A stretch of DNA of 64,000 nucleotides from Cepaea nemoralis (taxonomy: Eukaryota; Mollusca; Gastropoda; Stylommatophora; Helicidae): NCBI GenBank assembly GCA_014155875.1, contig JACEFZ010027037.1:1-64000 (forward strand), in the 5' to 3' direction. Below, in pieces: positions 48,561 to 58,380 of this stretch. Below the pieces are notes generated by a model. It saw only the letters and a program-made list of their open reading frames with translations. It had not been told where the DNA came from and did not search any database. How positions within the stretch are numbered: the first letter of the stretch is position 1; each line of letters opens with the position of its first letter. Position numbers and translations under genes: made by a program.

Positions 48561-48665
48561 CTCTTGTTGAATGTCAGTGCTATTCTTCTTCTTGCTCCAG
48601 GATATTCTAAGAACTTTTCTGCAGTGCTAAGTTCAAAAGCCCAGAATGTCTTCTTTATTAATTGT
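48560..48665 (-). pseudogene. LINE RT tail fragment that seeds the adjoining array
   Basis: The minus strand reads RKVLRISWSKKKNSTDIQQE followed by LSIEEL, a stop, then FINSIV, a typical RT tail. The last part (IEEL-FINSIV) is the same sequence as the tandem unit to its left. Confidence 0.7.
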
Positions 48666-49440
48666 GATATTGACTATGCTGTGACTCATATTCGTAAGCT
48701 GCCACAGGAAAGATGCATGTTCTCACACACAAAAATGCACATATGTATATATTTATTCACATATATAATTTGAAATATTCTGTAGTTCCCATCCAAGGCA
48801 ATCAGAATATTAACAAACAGGTTAATGCATGATTAAAATGAAGGCAATGTTTATAGTGATTAAGATGCACCTGGGCATGCCCCACATCCAGACTTTGTTT
48901 CCTGTGTAGAATATGATACAGTGTCAATGAGGCATGAAGGTGAACATAAAGACATGGCTGTAATAGGCAGGTTTGTGTGTCTAAAGCTGTGTATAATATG
49001 GAGCGTTCCTAAAGGTCACATGGATAAAGTTGAAGTGACATCTTATTTCCCGGCCCCAGAAACCTATGTTGATTTGTAAAGAAGCATTGTTAGATAATGG
49101 CATCGTAAGGTAACCTTATCTTTGTGGCAGAGGGCATTCAGGTTTGTTTTCACGTGTATAGAGAGTATAGAGTGCATCAGATATGCTTGCCAGTATCCCC
49201 AGGTCGTGGTTTCCTGCTGTTTGTTTCTCCTTGGTATAAATTACGCAAGATGTTTTCAATGAGGGCAGTCACTAACACTTTCTAAAGGTATGAATGTGAT
49301 TGAAAAGAGGGGTGTAGCATGTTCATAAAAGATTGAAATAGACATGTTTCTTGTGATGAAATGTGTGCACTAACTACCAGCACAGATATGCAGCAAAACT
49401 CCTGACTTGTACAATTTTGTTAACACCTCAAGAACCAAAA
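48666..49440. other. No recognisable gene
   Basis: Unique intronic sequence; nothing seen. Confidence 0.5.
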
Positions 49441-49446
49441 CAAAAA

Positions 49447-49447
49447 T

Positions 49448-49487
<40 letters not shown>

Positions 49488-49491
49488 AAAA

Positions 49492-49529
<38 letters not shown>

Positions 49530-49980
49530 AAAAGGGGATAACAAAAATAGCGGAACCAAACTTCCCCCCTTTAAAATTTAAACTCCAATGGCTACCCCCA
49601 GGAATTGCCCAGAAAATGTTTCACTCTCAAAAACCCAAAAGATGGGAGTCAGGGAATAAAAAAATAAAACTTTTAGAGCTCGGGGGATGGAGGCTTAGCC
49701 ACTTTACCCTAGATAACCCCGTTGACACCAAAAATTAAAACAGCTGGCTTCAGTTTTTCTGAGAACTTTCTCAAATCACACACACACAATTATAAAAAAA
49801 ATCAATAAAAAAAAATCTTGGTGAAAATTCTTCCTATATTTTGCACATTTTAAAATTTTTCTTCTTCTACCTTACTTGTTCTGTTTTTTCTTCTGCATGA
49901 TTATCTTTATGCCCCCCAAATATCCTAACACTTTCTCATTTTTAAATATCCTATTTCTCTCCTTCCTTGTGTCCGATTAC
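49447..49980. other. Very long G runs and unreliable sequence
   Basis: Two G runs of about 40 bases separated by AAAAA, each followed by AAAAA (49447-49534). The next 350 bases have many unusual short homopolymers (CCCCCC, AAAACCC, GGGG). It reads like low-quality consensus. No gene. Confidence 0.6.
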
Positions 49981-49984
49981 ACTG

Positions 49985-50180
49985 ACCTATTCCATCTTGT
50001 GACAACTGGAAAGATTTTTGGAAAGAGAGATAGAGGAAGACAGCGTGTGAAAATTCTTGACAGTCTCATGTCATGGCAAAGAAGGGAGTCAACACACGAA
50101 TTGATCCCTGCAGTCAGATATCGCAATTTGTGGAGAAGCATGATCGCCTGCGCCAGCCGACAAGGCACTGAATGATGATG
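49985..50180 (+). pseudogene. LINE reverse-transcriptase C-terminal tail
   Basis: Reads LVTTGKIFGKRDRGRQRVKI, LDSLMSWQRRESTHELIPAV and LWRSMIACASRQGTE then stop, with ATGATGATGATT after the stop. The classic tail (TGKI-GKR-RGRQR-K-LDSL) with a TGA-type 3' repeat. Confidence 0.85.
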
Positions 50181-50284
50181 ATTCTATCTTCCCTCTGTCC
50201 TACCTTTTGTATTCCCTCTGTTCTACCACTCTGTATTAAGACTCTTCCCTGTGACCATCCCTGATTCCCCCTTTTCTCCATCCC

Positions 50285-51085
50285 TTGCTGCTTCCATCAT
50301 GAAGCTTTAATAGCTTGTGATCCATCATAAAGCTGTAATTCCTGTGTTTTCCCTCATAAATCTTTAATGTCCTTGTGTTCTATCATAAATCTTTAATTTT
50401 CCGTGGCTTCCATAAAAAATCTTTAATGTCCTGTGCTTCCATCATGAAATCTGTAATGTCCTGTGCTTCCATCATGAAGCTGTAATGTCCCTAGTGCTTC
50501 CATCATAAAGCTGTAATGTCCTGTTGCTTCCATCATGAATCTTTAATGTCCTGTGCTTCCATCATAAATCTTTAATGTCCTATGCTTCCATCATAAAGCT
50601 GTAATGTCCTGGCTGTTCCATCATAAAGCTGCTAATGTCCTGTGCTTTCCATCATAAAGCTGTAATGTCCTCTGCTTTCCATCATAACGGCTGTAATGTC
50701 CTGTGCTTCCATCATAAATCTTTAATGTCCTGTGCTTCCATCATGAAAGCTGTAATGTCCTGTGCTTTCATCATAAATCTGTAATGTCCTGTGCTTCCAT
50801 CATGAAGTCTGTAATGTCCTAGTGCTTCCATCATAAAGCTGTTGTAATGTCCTTGTGCTTCCATCAATAAGCTATTATGTTCCTATGCTTCCATCATAAA
50901 GCTGTAATGTCCTGTGCTTCCATCATGGAAATTGTAAGTCCTGGCTTCCATCATTGAATGCGTAATGTCCTTGTGCTTCCATCATGAAGCTGTAATGTTC
51001 CCGTGCTTCCATCATAACGCTGTAAGTTCCTTATGCTTCAACATAAAGCTGTAATTCCTGTGCTGTCCTATCATAAAACTTGTAA
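50285..51085. repeat. 29-bp minisatellite
   Basis: About 27 units of TTCCATCATAAAGCTGTAAT followed by GTCCTGTGC, with many single-base indels. It ends about 70 bases before the SNRK exon at 51154. Confidence 0.93.
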
Positions 51086-51153
51086 TGTCCCGCCCAGTGG
51101 TGTGAATGTTGCCACACACAGTCCTTTGACCTGCATGACTGTCACTCTTACAG

Positions 51154-51301
51154 ATGTCTGGGAGCATGGGTGTCATCCTCTTCATGCTGGTGGCTGGCAA
51201 GGGCACCTGCTTCCAAGAGGGCCAACGACAGTGAGGACGCTCACCATGATCATGGACTGCAAGTACCAGATACCAGCCCATGTCTCCCGTGCTTGCCAAG
51301 A
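51154..51301 (+). CDS. SNRK: SNRK second coding exon (kinase C-lobe), with small insertions
   Basis: Preceded by acceptor CACTCTTACAG and followed by donor GTAAGTGG. Phase 1 entry completes the Asp codon split from 15075 (G|AT) and gives DVW. The frame then breaks repeatedly, yet the pieces GVILFMLVAGK, NDSE and TLTMIMDCKYQIPAHVSRAC match the kinase subdomains IX-X of SNRK in order. The exon is 148 bases where the conserved protein needs 142. The six extra bases lie mostly in G runs (about 51163, 51202, 51208, 51219, 51232). This suggests consensus errors; true damage cannot be excluded. It ends in phase 2, matching exon C. Confidence 0.88.
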
Positions 51302-51340
51302 GTAAGTGGAACTCATTCTCTGCCAAATAACTGGACCATG

Positions 51341-52405
51341 TCCCTTACTGGTAGCTCATATATATGATATACTTTCTTAAAATCTGGAGACACCATCCAA
51401 CAGGGATGACCTTTTATCGACTCTTACGGACTCTCTTGCACTTACTGGTAGCTTCATATACATGACATACTTCTCTAACTGCTGGACATTTACTGGTAGC
51501 TTCATATACATTACATACTTCTCTAACTGTCGGACATTTACTGGTAGCTTCATATACATGACATACTTCTCTAACTGTCGGACATTTACTGGTAGCTTCA
51601 TATACATGACATACTTCTCTAACTGTCAGACATTTACTGGTAGCTTCATATACATGACATACTTCTCTAACTGTCGGACATTTACTGGTAGCTTCATATA
51701 CATGACATACTTCTCTAACTGTCAGACATTTACTGGTAGCTTCATATACATGACATACTTCTCTAACTGTCTGGACACTTACTGGTAGCTTCATATACAT
51801 GACATACTTCTCTAACTGCTGGACACTTTACTGGTAGCTTCATATACATGACATACTTCTCTAACTGTCGGACACTTACTGGTAGCTTCATATACATGAC
51901 ATACTTCTCTAACTGCTGGACACTTACTGGTAGCTTCATATACATGACATACTTCTCTAACTGTCGGACACTTACTGGTAGCTTCATATACATGATATAC
52001 TTCTCTAACTGCTGGACACTTACTGGTAGCTTCATATACATGACATACTTCTCTAACTGCTGGACACTTTACTGGTAGCTTCATATACATGATATACTTC
52101 TCTAACTGTCGGACATTTACTGGTAGCTTCATATACATGACATACTTCTCTAACTGCTGGACACTTACTGGTAGCTTCATATACATGACATACTTCTCTA
52201 ACTGCTGGACACTTACTGGTAGCTTCATATACATGACATACTTCTCTAACTGCTGGACATTTACTGGTAGCTTCATATACATGACATACTTCTCTAACTG
52301 CTGGACATTTACTGGTAGCTTCATATACATGACATACTTCTCTAACTGTCGGACATTTACTGGTAGCTTCATATACATGACATACTTCTCTAACTGCTGG
52401 ACACT
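51341..52405. repeat. 48-bp minisatellite
   Basis: About 20 units of ACTGGTAGCTTCATATACAT, then GACATACTTCTCTAACTG and YYGGACAYTT. A decayed unit at 51341 starts 39 bases after the SNRK donor. 48 bases equal 16 codons, which keeps frames open on both strands. Point variants (TCGG/CTGG, ATTT/ACTT) are interspersed. Confidence 0.95.
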
Positions 52406-52482
52406 CATCCAGTGCTACACTGACCCACTACCAACAACTTACCATACACATACTGTTAGCTTCGTAATGACATAAAAATATT

Positions 52483-52615
52483 ACATATCCCTTGCAGGAC
52501 ATGGCAATCACATCCAGCTGTTACGGCCGTTTTTGTGATTTTCTTGGCTAATTTACATACAGTAGTTTGCCACAGCTTTCTGAATAGGAAGTCAACATTT
52601 AGTTGAAATTGACAG
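52483..52615 (-). mobile_element. SINE family B, truncated copy
   Basis: CATATCCCTTGCAGGACATG and TTTACATACAGTAGTTTGCC are present; the tRNA-like head is missing. Confidence 0.7.
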
Positions 52616-52738
52616 GTGTATGGAATGATTTCACTTTGTCACCATTAGAAGAGATAGAAATTGCGTTATTAATTTAAATTCCAAAAATTATATCTACACT
52701 TTTATGGAAGACATTAATGTGAAGGTTTCAATGTGAAT

Positions 52739-52780
52739 GAAGAAGAAGAAGAAGAAGAAGAAGAAGAAGAAGAAGAAGAC
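52739..52780. repeat. (GAA)n microsatellite
   Basis: About 13 GAA triplets. Confidence 0.93.
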
Positions 52781-52799
52781 ACAGCAGCAGCAACAGATC

Positions 52800-53140
52800 C
52801 CTCATTGTTACTCTAATTCTTTCTGATTATATGCGAGTGTCTACTCTCAGTGTGTTTGCATGCCTGCCTGCCTGTCTTATAACATGGTAATATGCTTTGA
52901 TTATGTTCACAACATTCATTTGACAATGTGTTTTTCTTTGTAAATGTAACTTGCACAATAAATAATGATGTACGAACAATGAGTGGTTGGAAGGGCCGAT
53001 GTAAGACGGGCCTGCATGCTCAATTTGTGACCGTTTGAAAATAAAGTTTTTTCTGTCCAATGAAGTTATTATAAGAACTTGTTTCCACCCATCATGTATT
53101 AGTTTCAAGTGACATATTGAATGTTACAAGGAGAGTATGT
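52800..53140. other. No recognisable gene
   Basis: Unique intronic sequence with a short TGCCTGCC repeat near 52860. Confidence 0.5.
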
Positions 53141-53144
53141 AAAT

Positions 53145-53812
53145 ACTATATGGAACTTGGTCTGCTGTATGGCAGTGAATCTTGGTCTGCTGTATGGCAG
53201 CGAATTTTGGAACGTGAGCAGACAAATTAGGAAGTTTGGAAGCACTGGAGATGTTTTTTTCTGAGAGGAATGTTGTGAGTACCTTAGACTGCCCAAGTAA
53301 CTAACATTTGCCTGGAAAAGGCTAATTAAAGTAGAAAATGTTATAGGCGGGTACGTAATCCGGCCAACAAATGCTTGAAGAAGTCGGATGTGTCGGCCAA
53401 AAGGTGCAAATATTGCAGCTCTGTTGTAAACAGGCACAACACAATTAAATCTAAAACAACATTATAGACGAGCACAGAAGAAGAACATTTTATACAAGTA
53501 GAAGAAAGAGACAATGTTCTTTCCTGGAAAAGGCTAATGAAAGTGGAATATTTTATACAACTGTAAGAAAGAGACAATGTTCTATGGTCATGTAATGAGA
53601 AGTGAAGCATTGGAATATATTGTGATGACAGGAAAGATTAGTGGGAGAAGAGCCAGGCTGAGGGAAATGATGCTAGATGGCCTAGAATGGTGACAGAGAG
53701 GAATAACAGCAGTAGAATCAATCCAGAACACCAGGGACATAGCTCTGAGGAGGTGCACAAAAACATGCACTATTTGACAGGGCACTTGATGATGATGAAG
53801 TAACAACTGCTT
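53145..53812 (+). pseudogene. LINE RT tail with internal duplication and SINE insertion
   Basis: Includes YGMRSEAL-type sequence: YGHVMRSEALEYIVMTGKIS, GRRARLREMMLDGLEW, and AVESIQNTRDIALRRCTKTC, ending in TGATGATGATG. Upstream, CCTGGAAAAGGCTAAT occurs at about 53310 and 53523, a local duplication. A SINE-like element (53345-53481) lies between the two. Confidence 0.75.
53345..53481 (+). mobile_element. SINE-like element, 3' half (same family as 1957-2303)
   Basis: GAAGAAGTCGGATGTGTCGG and GCAGCTCTGTTGTAAACAGG match 2190-2245. Ends ACAGAAGAAGAAC. ATGTTATA before and ATTTTATA after may be the diverged target duplication. Confidence 0.65.
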
Positions 53813-53879
53813 CGAGCAGGATGCATTAAAGTAACAGCTATCTGGGACTGGCAGGGTTAATGATTGCATTTTTCATCAT

Positions 53880-54272
53880 ATTATCAGAATCAACAAAAAG
53901 ATTCAGGAACAAAGTATTTCTTTATGTAAACAAAACAGTCGGCTTTGCACTTGTGGGTAAATCCATAGCTACCTACTCTTGTTAACCTCAGCAGATGTTG
54001 ACAGGTCTGTAGGCTAATTTCCAAATGGAACATTGATTGTGTGTGCACTTGTCTTGGCTATTTTCCCATGGCTCATTGACTGTGTGTGCACTTGTCTTGG
54101 CTATTTCCCCATGGCCCATTGATTGTGTGTGCACTTGTCTTGACTATTTCCCCATGGGACATTGATTGTGTGTGCACTTGTCTTGGCTATTTCCCCGTGG
54201 CACATTGATTTTGTGTGCACTTGTCTCAGCTATTTCCCCTTGACATATTGACTGTGTGTGCACTTGTCTTTA
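53880..54272. repeat. 43-bp minisatellite and its unique flank, copy 1
   Basis: Six units of TTTCCCCATGGCACATTGAT followed by TGTGTGTGCACTTGTCTTGGCTA (54022-54270). The 140 bases before it (AAAAGATTCAGGAACA to GTAGGCTAATTTCC) recur at 54917-55055, so flank and array were duplicated together. Confidence 0.88.
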
Positions 54273-54425
54273 CTTCTTAGATCCTCAGTTAGTACCGAAT
54301 TCAAGCATTCTTGACAATGACTAGTTATATCATTTGTACATATACCTTTCAGAATTTGGTCTTTTGTTGTATTTGTAGATCAAATGTTACACAGTTTAAA
54401 GGAAAAGGTTAAAGTCTGTCTAGAG

Positions 54426-54821
54426 CAGTGGTTCTCAACCGGTGGGGAATTCCCCCCCCCCCCCACCAGGGGGGGGGGGGGGGGGGAATTTTATGGTTTC
54501 AGGGGGGGGGGGGGAATTAAGATTATTTCAAGATCGCATTAATTCAAGAACCAGTTACTTGATATTGTTTTTCCCTCTAAATTTACGGTTCTGTACTTCT
54601 CGCCCTAATGAAATTCATTTTATAACGTAAGTAGACCCGCAAATCATGTTTTATGTAGAAGTCACTTGTTCTAGTATATGTTATTAAATTTAGCTTCCAT
54701 TTTTATGTATACTATGTAAGGGTGGGAGGAATATATAGGGAGGAAATTTGAAAGGGGGGGAAATGACGCTCTGAACATATGGTAAAGGGGGGCATGGGCC
54801 AAAAAAGGTTGAGAACCACTG
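54426..54821 (+). mobile_element. hAT-type MITE
   Basis: Perfect 15-bp inverted termini CAGTGGTTCTCAACC and GGTTGAGAACCACTG. Flanks GTCTAGAG (54418-54425) and GTATAGAG (54822-54829) are an 8-bp target duplication of the nTCTAGAn type with one mismatch. The interior has several long G and C runs and no transposase. Confidence 0.9.
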
Positions 54822-54899
54822 GTATAGAGTGTTAAAGCATGTTTAGGAGGTTAAAAAATATCTAGAAGGTTAAAGTATCTGGAACTGGTGGAGTTAATG

Positions 54900-55197
54900 A
54901 TTGCACTTTTTTATCATTTTGTCTATCCACAAAAAGATTCAGGAACATATTATTTCTTTATGTAAACATAGCAGTTGGCTTTGCACTTGTGGGTAAATCC
55001 ATAGCTACTCTGTCAGCCTCAGCAGATGTTGAGAGATCTGTAGGCTAATTTCCCCATGGCACATTGATTGTGTGTGTGTGTGTGCTTGTCTCTGCTATTT
55101 CCCCGTGGCACATTGATTGTGTGTGTGCTTGTCTCAGTATTTCCCCATGGCTCATTGATTGTGTGTGCATTCATCTTGGCCATTTCCCCATGGCACA
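54900..55197. repeat. 43-bp minisatellite and flank, copy 2
   Basis: Second copy of 53880-54272, with three to four array units (55050-55197) and a longer GT run. Confidence 0.85.
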
Positions 55198-55199
55198 CT

Positions 55200-57260
55200 A
55201 AATATAATTTGTGCAAATTGAAAAATGACAAAGAAATACAAGATAATTTTAATATAGAAATAAAGAACAAATTTGATATATTGTCTGATCTGGAGATCCT
55301 ATTTCAAGATGTGGATGGTCAATGGGAAATGTTGAAGAATTCAATCAGTTTGGCTGCAGAAAAAACTATTCAAAAATTACAGAAAGTGGGTCGTAAGACA
55401 TGGATGACTGAAGAAATTTTACAACTAATGGAAACAAGTAGACAGAACAAAAATAATCCTGCCAAATATGAAGAAATTCACAGAAAAAATCAGAAGATTA
55501 TGTAAGGAGGCAAAAGAAGCATGGCTTGAGAAAAACTTGCATAGAAATGGAAAAACAACACAACAGTAAAAATACCAAACTAATGTACAAAAGAATTCAG
55601 GAGCTTACTAATCAAAGGACATGTACATCAGCAGGCTGCCTAAAGACAAAAGATGGAAAAATCATAACATAAAAGGCTCAGATGTTACATGTATGGTAGA
55701 TTATGTGAAAAACCTTTATGGTGATAACAGAGAAGAACAGTATGATATTTAAAATAATAATGAAAGGCCATCAATTTTGAAGATGGAGGTTCAGAATGCT
55801 CTTAACCATATGAAACTGGCAAGACCCCCGGTTCAGACAGCATCACAACAGAAATGATTAATGTTTTAGAATAATATGGAATAGATAAAGTTACCAGACT
55901 GCTGAATACAATATATTGATACTGGAGATATACCTCATGAATTATGTGATTCTGTGTTTTTGCAATCCCACAGAAATTAGAAGCCTTGGAATATGATCAG
56001 CACAGAACAATTAGTATAATGAGTCACATCACGAAGATTTTGCTAAGAATTATCATGCAAAGAGTTAGGAAAAAAATACAACTTGAAATAGGAGAAGAAC
56101 AATGTGGGTTTGTAGAAGGCAAGGGTACAGTAAATGCTGTGTATATACTGAGAACAGTTATTGAACGTTCTATAGAAGTAGACAAAGATCTACACCTTTG
56201 CTTTATTGACTACACAAATGCTTTCGATAAAGTGAGACATGTCAACATGGTAGATATGCTTGCAGACCTACAAATTGATTGGAAAGACATCAGACTTATT
56301 AAAAACATATATTGGAAACAACAAGCTGCCATAAGGATTGATAATGAAGCAGGACAATATCAGCCTATTAAGAGAGGTGTGAGACAGGGATGTGTAATGT
56401 CTCCAGATCTTTTTCCCTATACAGTGAAAATATTTTCAGAAATGTAGAAGATATAAATAGAATCATTGGAGGATGAAACATCAATAACATATGCAGATAT
56501 GCAGATGATACAGTATTGGTTGCAGACAATGAGCAGGATCTGCAACAATTAGTAGATGCGGTTGTTGCACACAGTGAACAACTGGAGTTAGAATTAAATT
56601 GTAAAAAGACACTGATTATGGTCGTCACTAGGAAAAAAGAAGCACCACAATGTAATATACAAGTGAATGGGAATATTCTTCAACAAGTGAATCAATGCAA
56701 TTATCTCGGAACAGTCATAACATCTGATGGGAGGTGCCTTGAAGAGATTAGAACAAGAATCACCATGTAGCCTTTAGCAAGATGAAGAACATACTGACCA
56801 ATAAAAAGGTGTCAACTGAAACAAGAAAAAGAGTGTTGAGGTGCTACATAGAACCTGTACTTTTGTATGGATGTGAAACTTGGACAATGAGCAGTCAAGC
56901 TGAAAAACATCTGATGGCTGTAGAAATGTGGTTTCTAAGGAGAATGCAAAGAATTCCATGGACAGGCAGAAAAACAAATGACCAAGTACTACAGGAAACA
57001 AATGAAAATTGTAAATTGATTAGAGAAATTAGACGTAGACAGTCAAAAGTTTTTGGACATTTTATGAGAAGAAATGAATTGGAGAACTTGGTGACAACTG
57101 GCAAGATCGAAGGTAACAGACCAAGGGGAAGACCGAGAAGTAAATACCTGGATGGCTCGGCCACATGGCATGGTCGAGACAGGAACACTGAGCTGATCCA
57201 CGACTCTAGTGATCGTGTGAAATAGCGAGTCATGACTGCTCACGCTATCCGGCATGGCAC
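55200..57260 (+). pseudogene. LINE (RTE-like): linker, reverse transcriptase and tail, broken
   Basis: The most complete LINE protein here. The linker has DLEILFQDVDGQWEMLKNSI (about 55288). RT motifs are MSHITKILLRIIMQRVRKKI, EEQCGFVEGKGTVNAVYILR, FIDYTNAFDKVRHVN (about 56202), GVRQGCVMSPDLF (about 56377), and catalytic RYADDTVLVADNEQDLQQL (about 56491). The tail has LRCYIEPVLLYGCETWTMSS, FLRRMQRIPWTGRKTNDQVL, RRNELENLVTTGKIEG, RPRGRPRSKYLDG and a final stop at 57223. Stops and frameshifts at about 55503, 55560-55985, 56446 and 56768 make it inactive. The endonuclease is not present. RTE-like placement is by motif style. Confidence 0.85.
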
Positions 57261-57263
57261 ATG

Positions 57264-57470
57264 ATGGATGTGATTTCTTGGAAGGTTTACGTTCAGTAGT
57301 TTTCCATTGCTTTCTGAATGATGGGCACTCATACCATTATATGAAAACCAACACAAGGCAGTCTGCTGCCAAATCACTCACAGCTGTATTTCAAACACTG
57401 TAGGATCATGAATTGTGTCCTTTACCCCCTTTGCAACAGAGCTGGTTTCAGAAATGTAACCTATGTAATA
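57264..57470 (-). mobile_element. SINE family B copy
   Basis: TTTACGTTCAGTAGTTTTCC, ACACAAGGCAGTCTGCTGCC and CACAGCTGTATTTCAAACAC; lacks the CATATCC end. Confidence 0.72.
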
Positions 57471-57499
57471 ACCATGTGTCTATTTTAAAAAAAAGATGG

Positions 57500-57606
57500 T
57501 TGCATATCCTTTACAGGACGTTTGCAGTCAACACCAACATTTTTCGCTGTTATTGATGTCTTGGCAAGTTTACGTTCAGTAGTTTGCCATTGCTTTCTGA
57601 AAGATG
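57500..57606 (-). mobile_element. SINE family B, truncated copy
   Basis: Starts TTGCATATCCTTTACAGGAC and stops just after GCCATTGCTTTCTGAAAGAT; the head is missing. Confidence 0.72.
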
Positions 57607-57955
57607 TACCTATTAAATGAACCATTTTCTATAAACTCATATAAAAGCCAGTATGAGTTCATATAGTTCATATAAAAGCCATAAAAAAGCCTATATAAGT
57701 AATATGAAACACATGGTCTCTTCAATTCAGCCCAGGCTTTGTGCCATTTTTGAAAAAAACAATCTAACAAACTATTGTCTGTCAAGACGACAAGGTGACA
57801 TCAAAGAAGTAATATAAAACCAGTGTGTACTCCCATTAGGTATTATAACAGTCTCATATAAGTTTGTGAAAATAATATACAAACAGTTTGTGAGTCCATA
57901 TGATTAATGCAAGTTATGTACGCTTTTTTGGGCAGTCAAAATGAATACTTGAAAT
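57607..57955. other. No gene; short ATATAA-type repeats
   Basis: Several TCATATAAAAGCC-like repeats at 57637-57690; otherwise nothing. Confidence 0.5.
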
Positions 57956-57959
57956 GTTT

Positions 57960-58110
57960 TCAGAGACGTTAAAACACAAAGATACTTGCCACACATGTCA
58001 GAAAGAGGCAGTCAACAATTTTGGCCACATCTTAAGAAGACATAAACATATAACAACTAGAAATATTTATGGGAAGAGTTAGTCAGAGTCAGGCAGATGA
58101 GATTTTTATC
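57960..58110 (+). pseudogene. LINE RT tail fragment
   Basis: VRKRQSTIFGHILRR-like sequence across two frames and HKHITTRNIYGKS (about 58040-58080), the FGHILRR part of an RT tail. Confidence 0.55.
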
Positions 58111-58132
58111 ATTCTTCCATCATCTTCATCAA

Positions 58133-58380
58133 GTTAGTTGCATATCCTTTACAGGACATAGCAGTCAATTCCAGCAAACTTTGACTAATTGTGATTCTGG
58201 GGAAGTTTATGTCCATTGGTTTGCCATTGCTTTCTGTATGACCAACACACATACCATTGTATGGAAACCAGTGCAAAATGGTCTGCTGCCAAATCGCCCG
58301 CACCTTTGTTTTGAACGTGGTATGACAGATTACGAATTGCATCTGTTTCCCCTTGGCCACAGAGCCAGAGTCATCAAGTA
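58133..58380 (-). mobile_element. SINE family B, full-length copy
   Basis: Starts TTGCATATCCTTTACAGGAC. On the minus strand the head shows GGCTCTGTGGCCAAGGGG (A-box-like) and CGTTCAAAAC (B-box-like), so the family is tRNA-derived. This is the clearest copy for defining the head. Confidence 0.8.

Noticed and set aside
51414..52475. Open frames of 16-residue repeats (TYFSNC/GSFIYM and MYMKLPV)
   Set aside because: The 48-bp unit keeps several frames open at once; no flanking coding sequence or signal peptide supports a gene.
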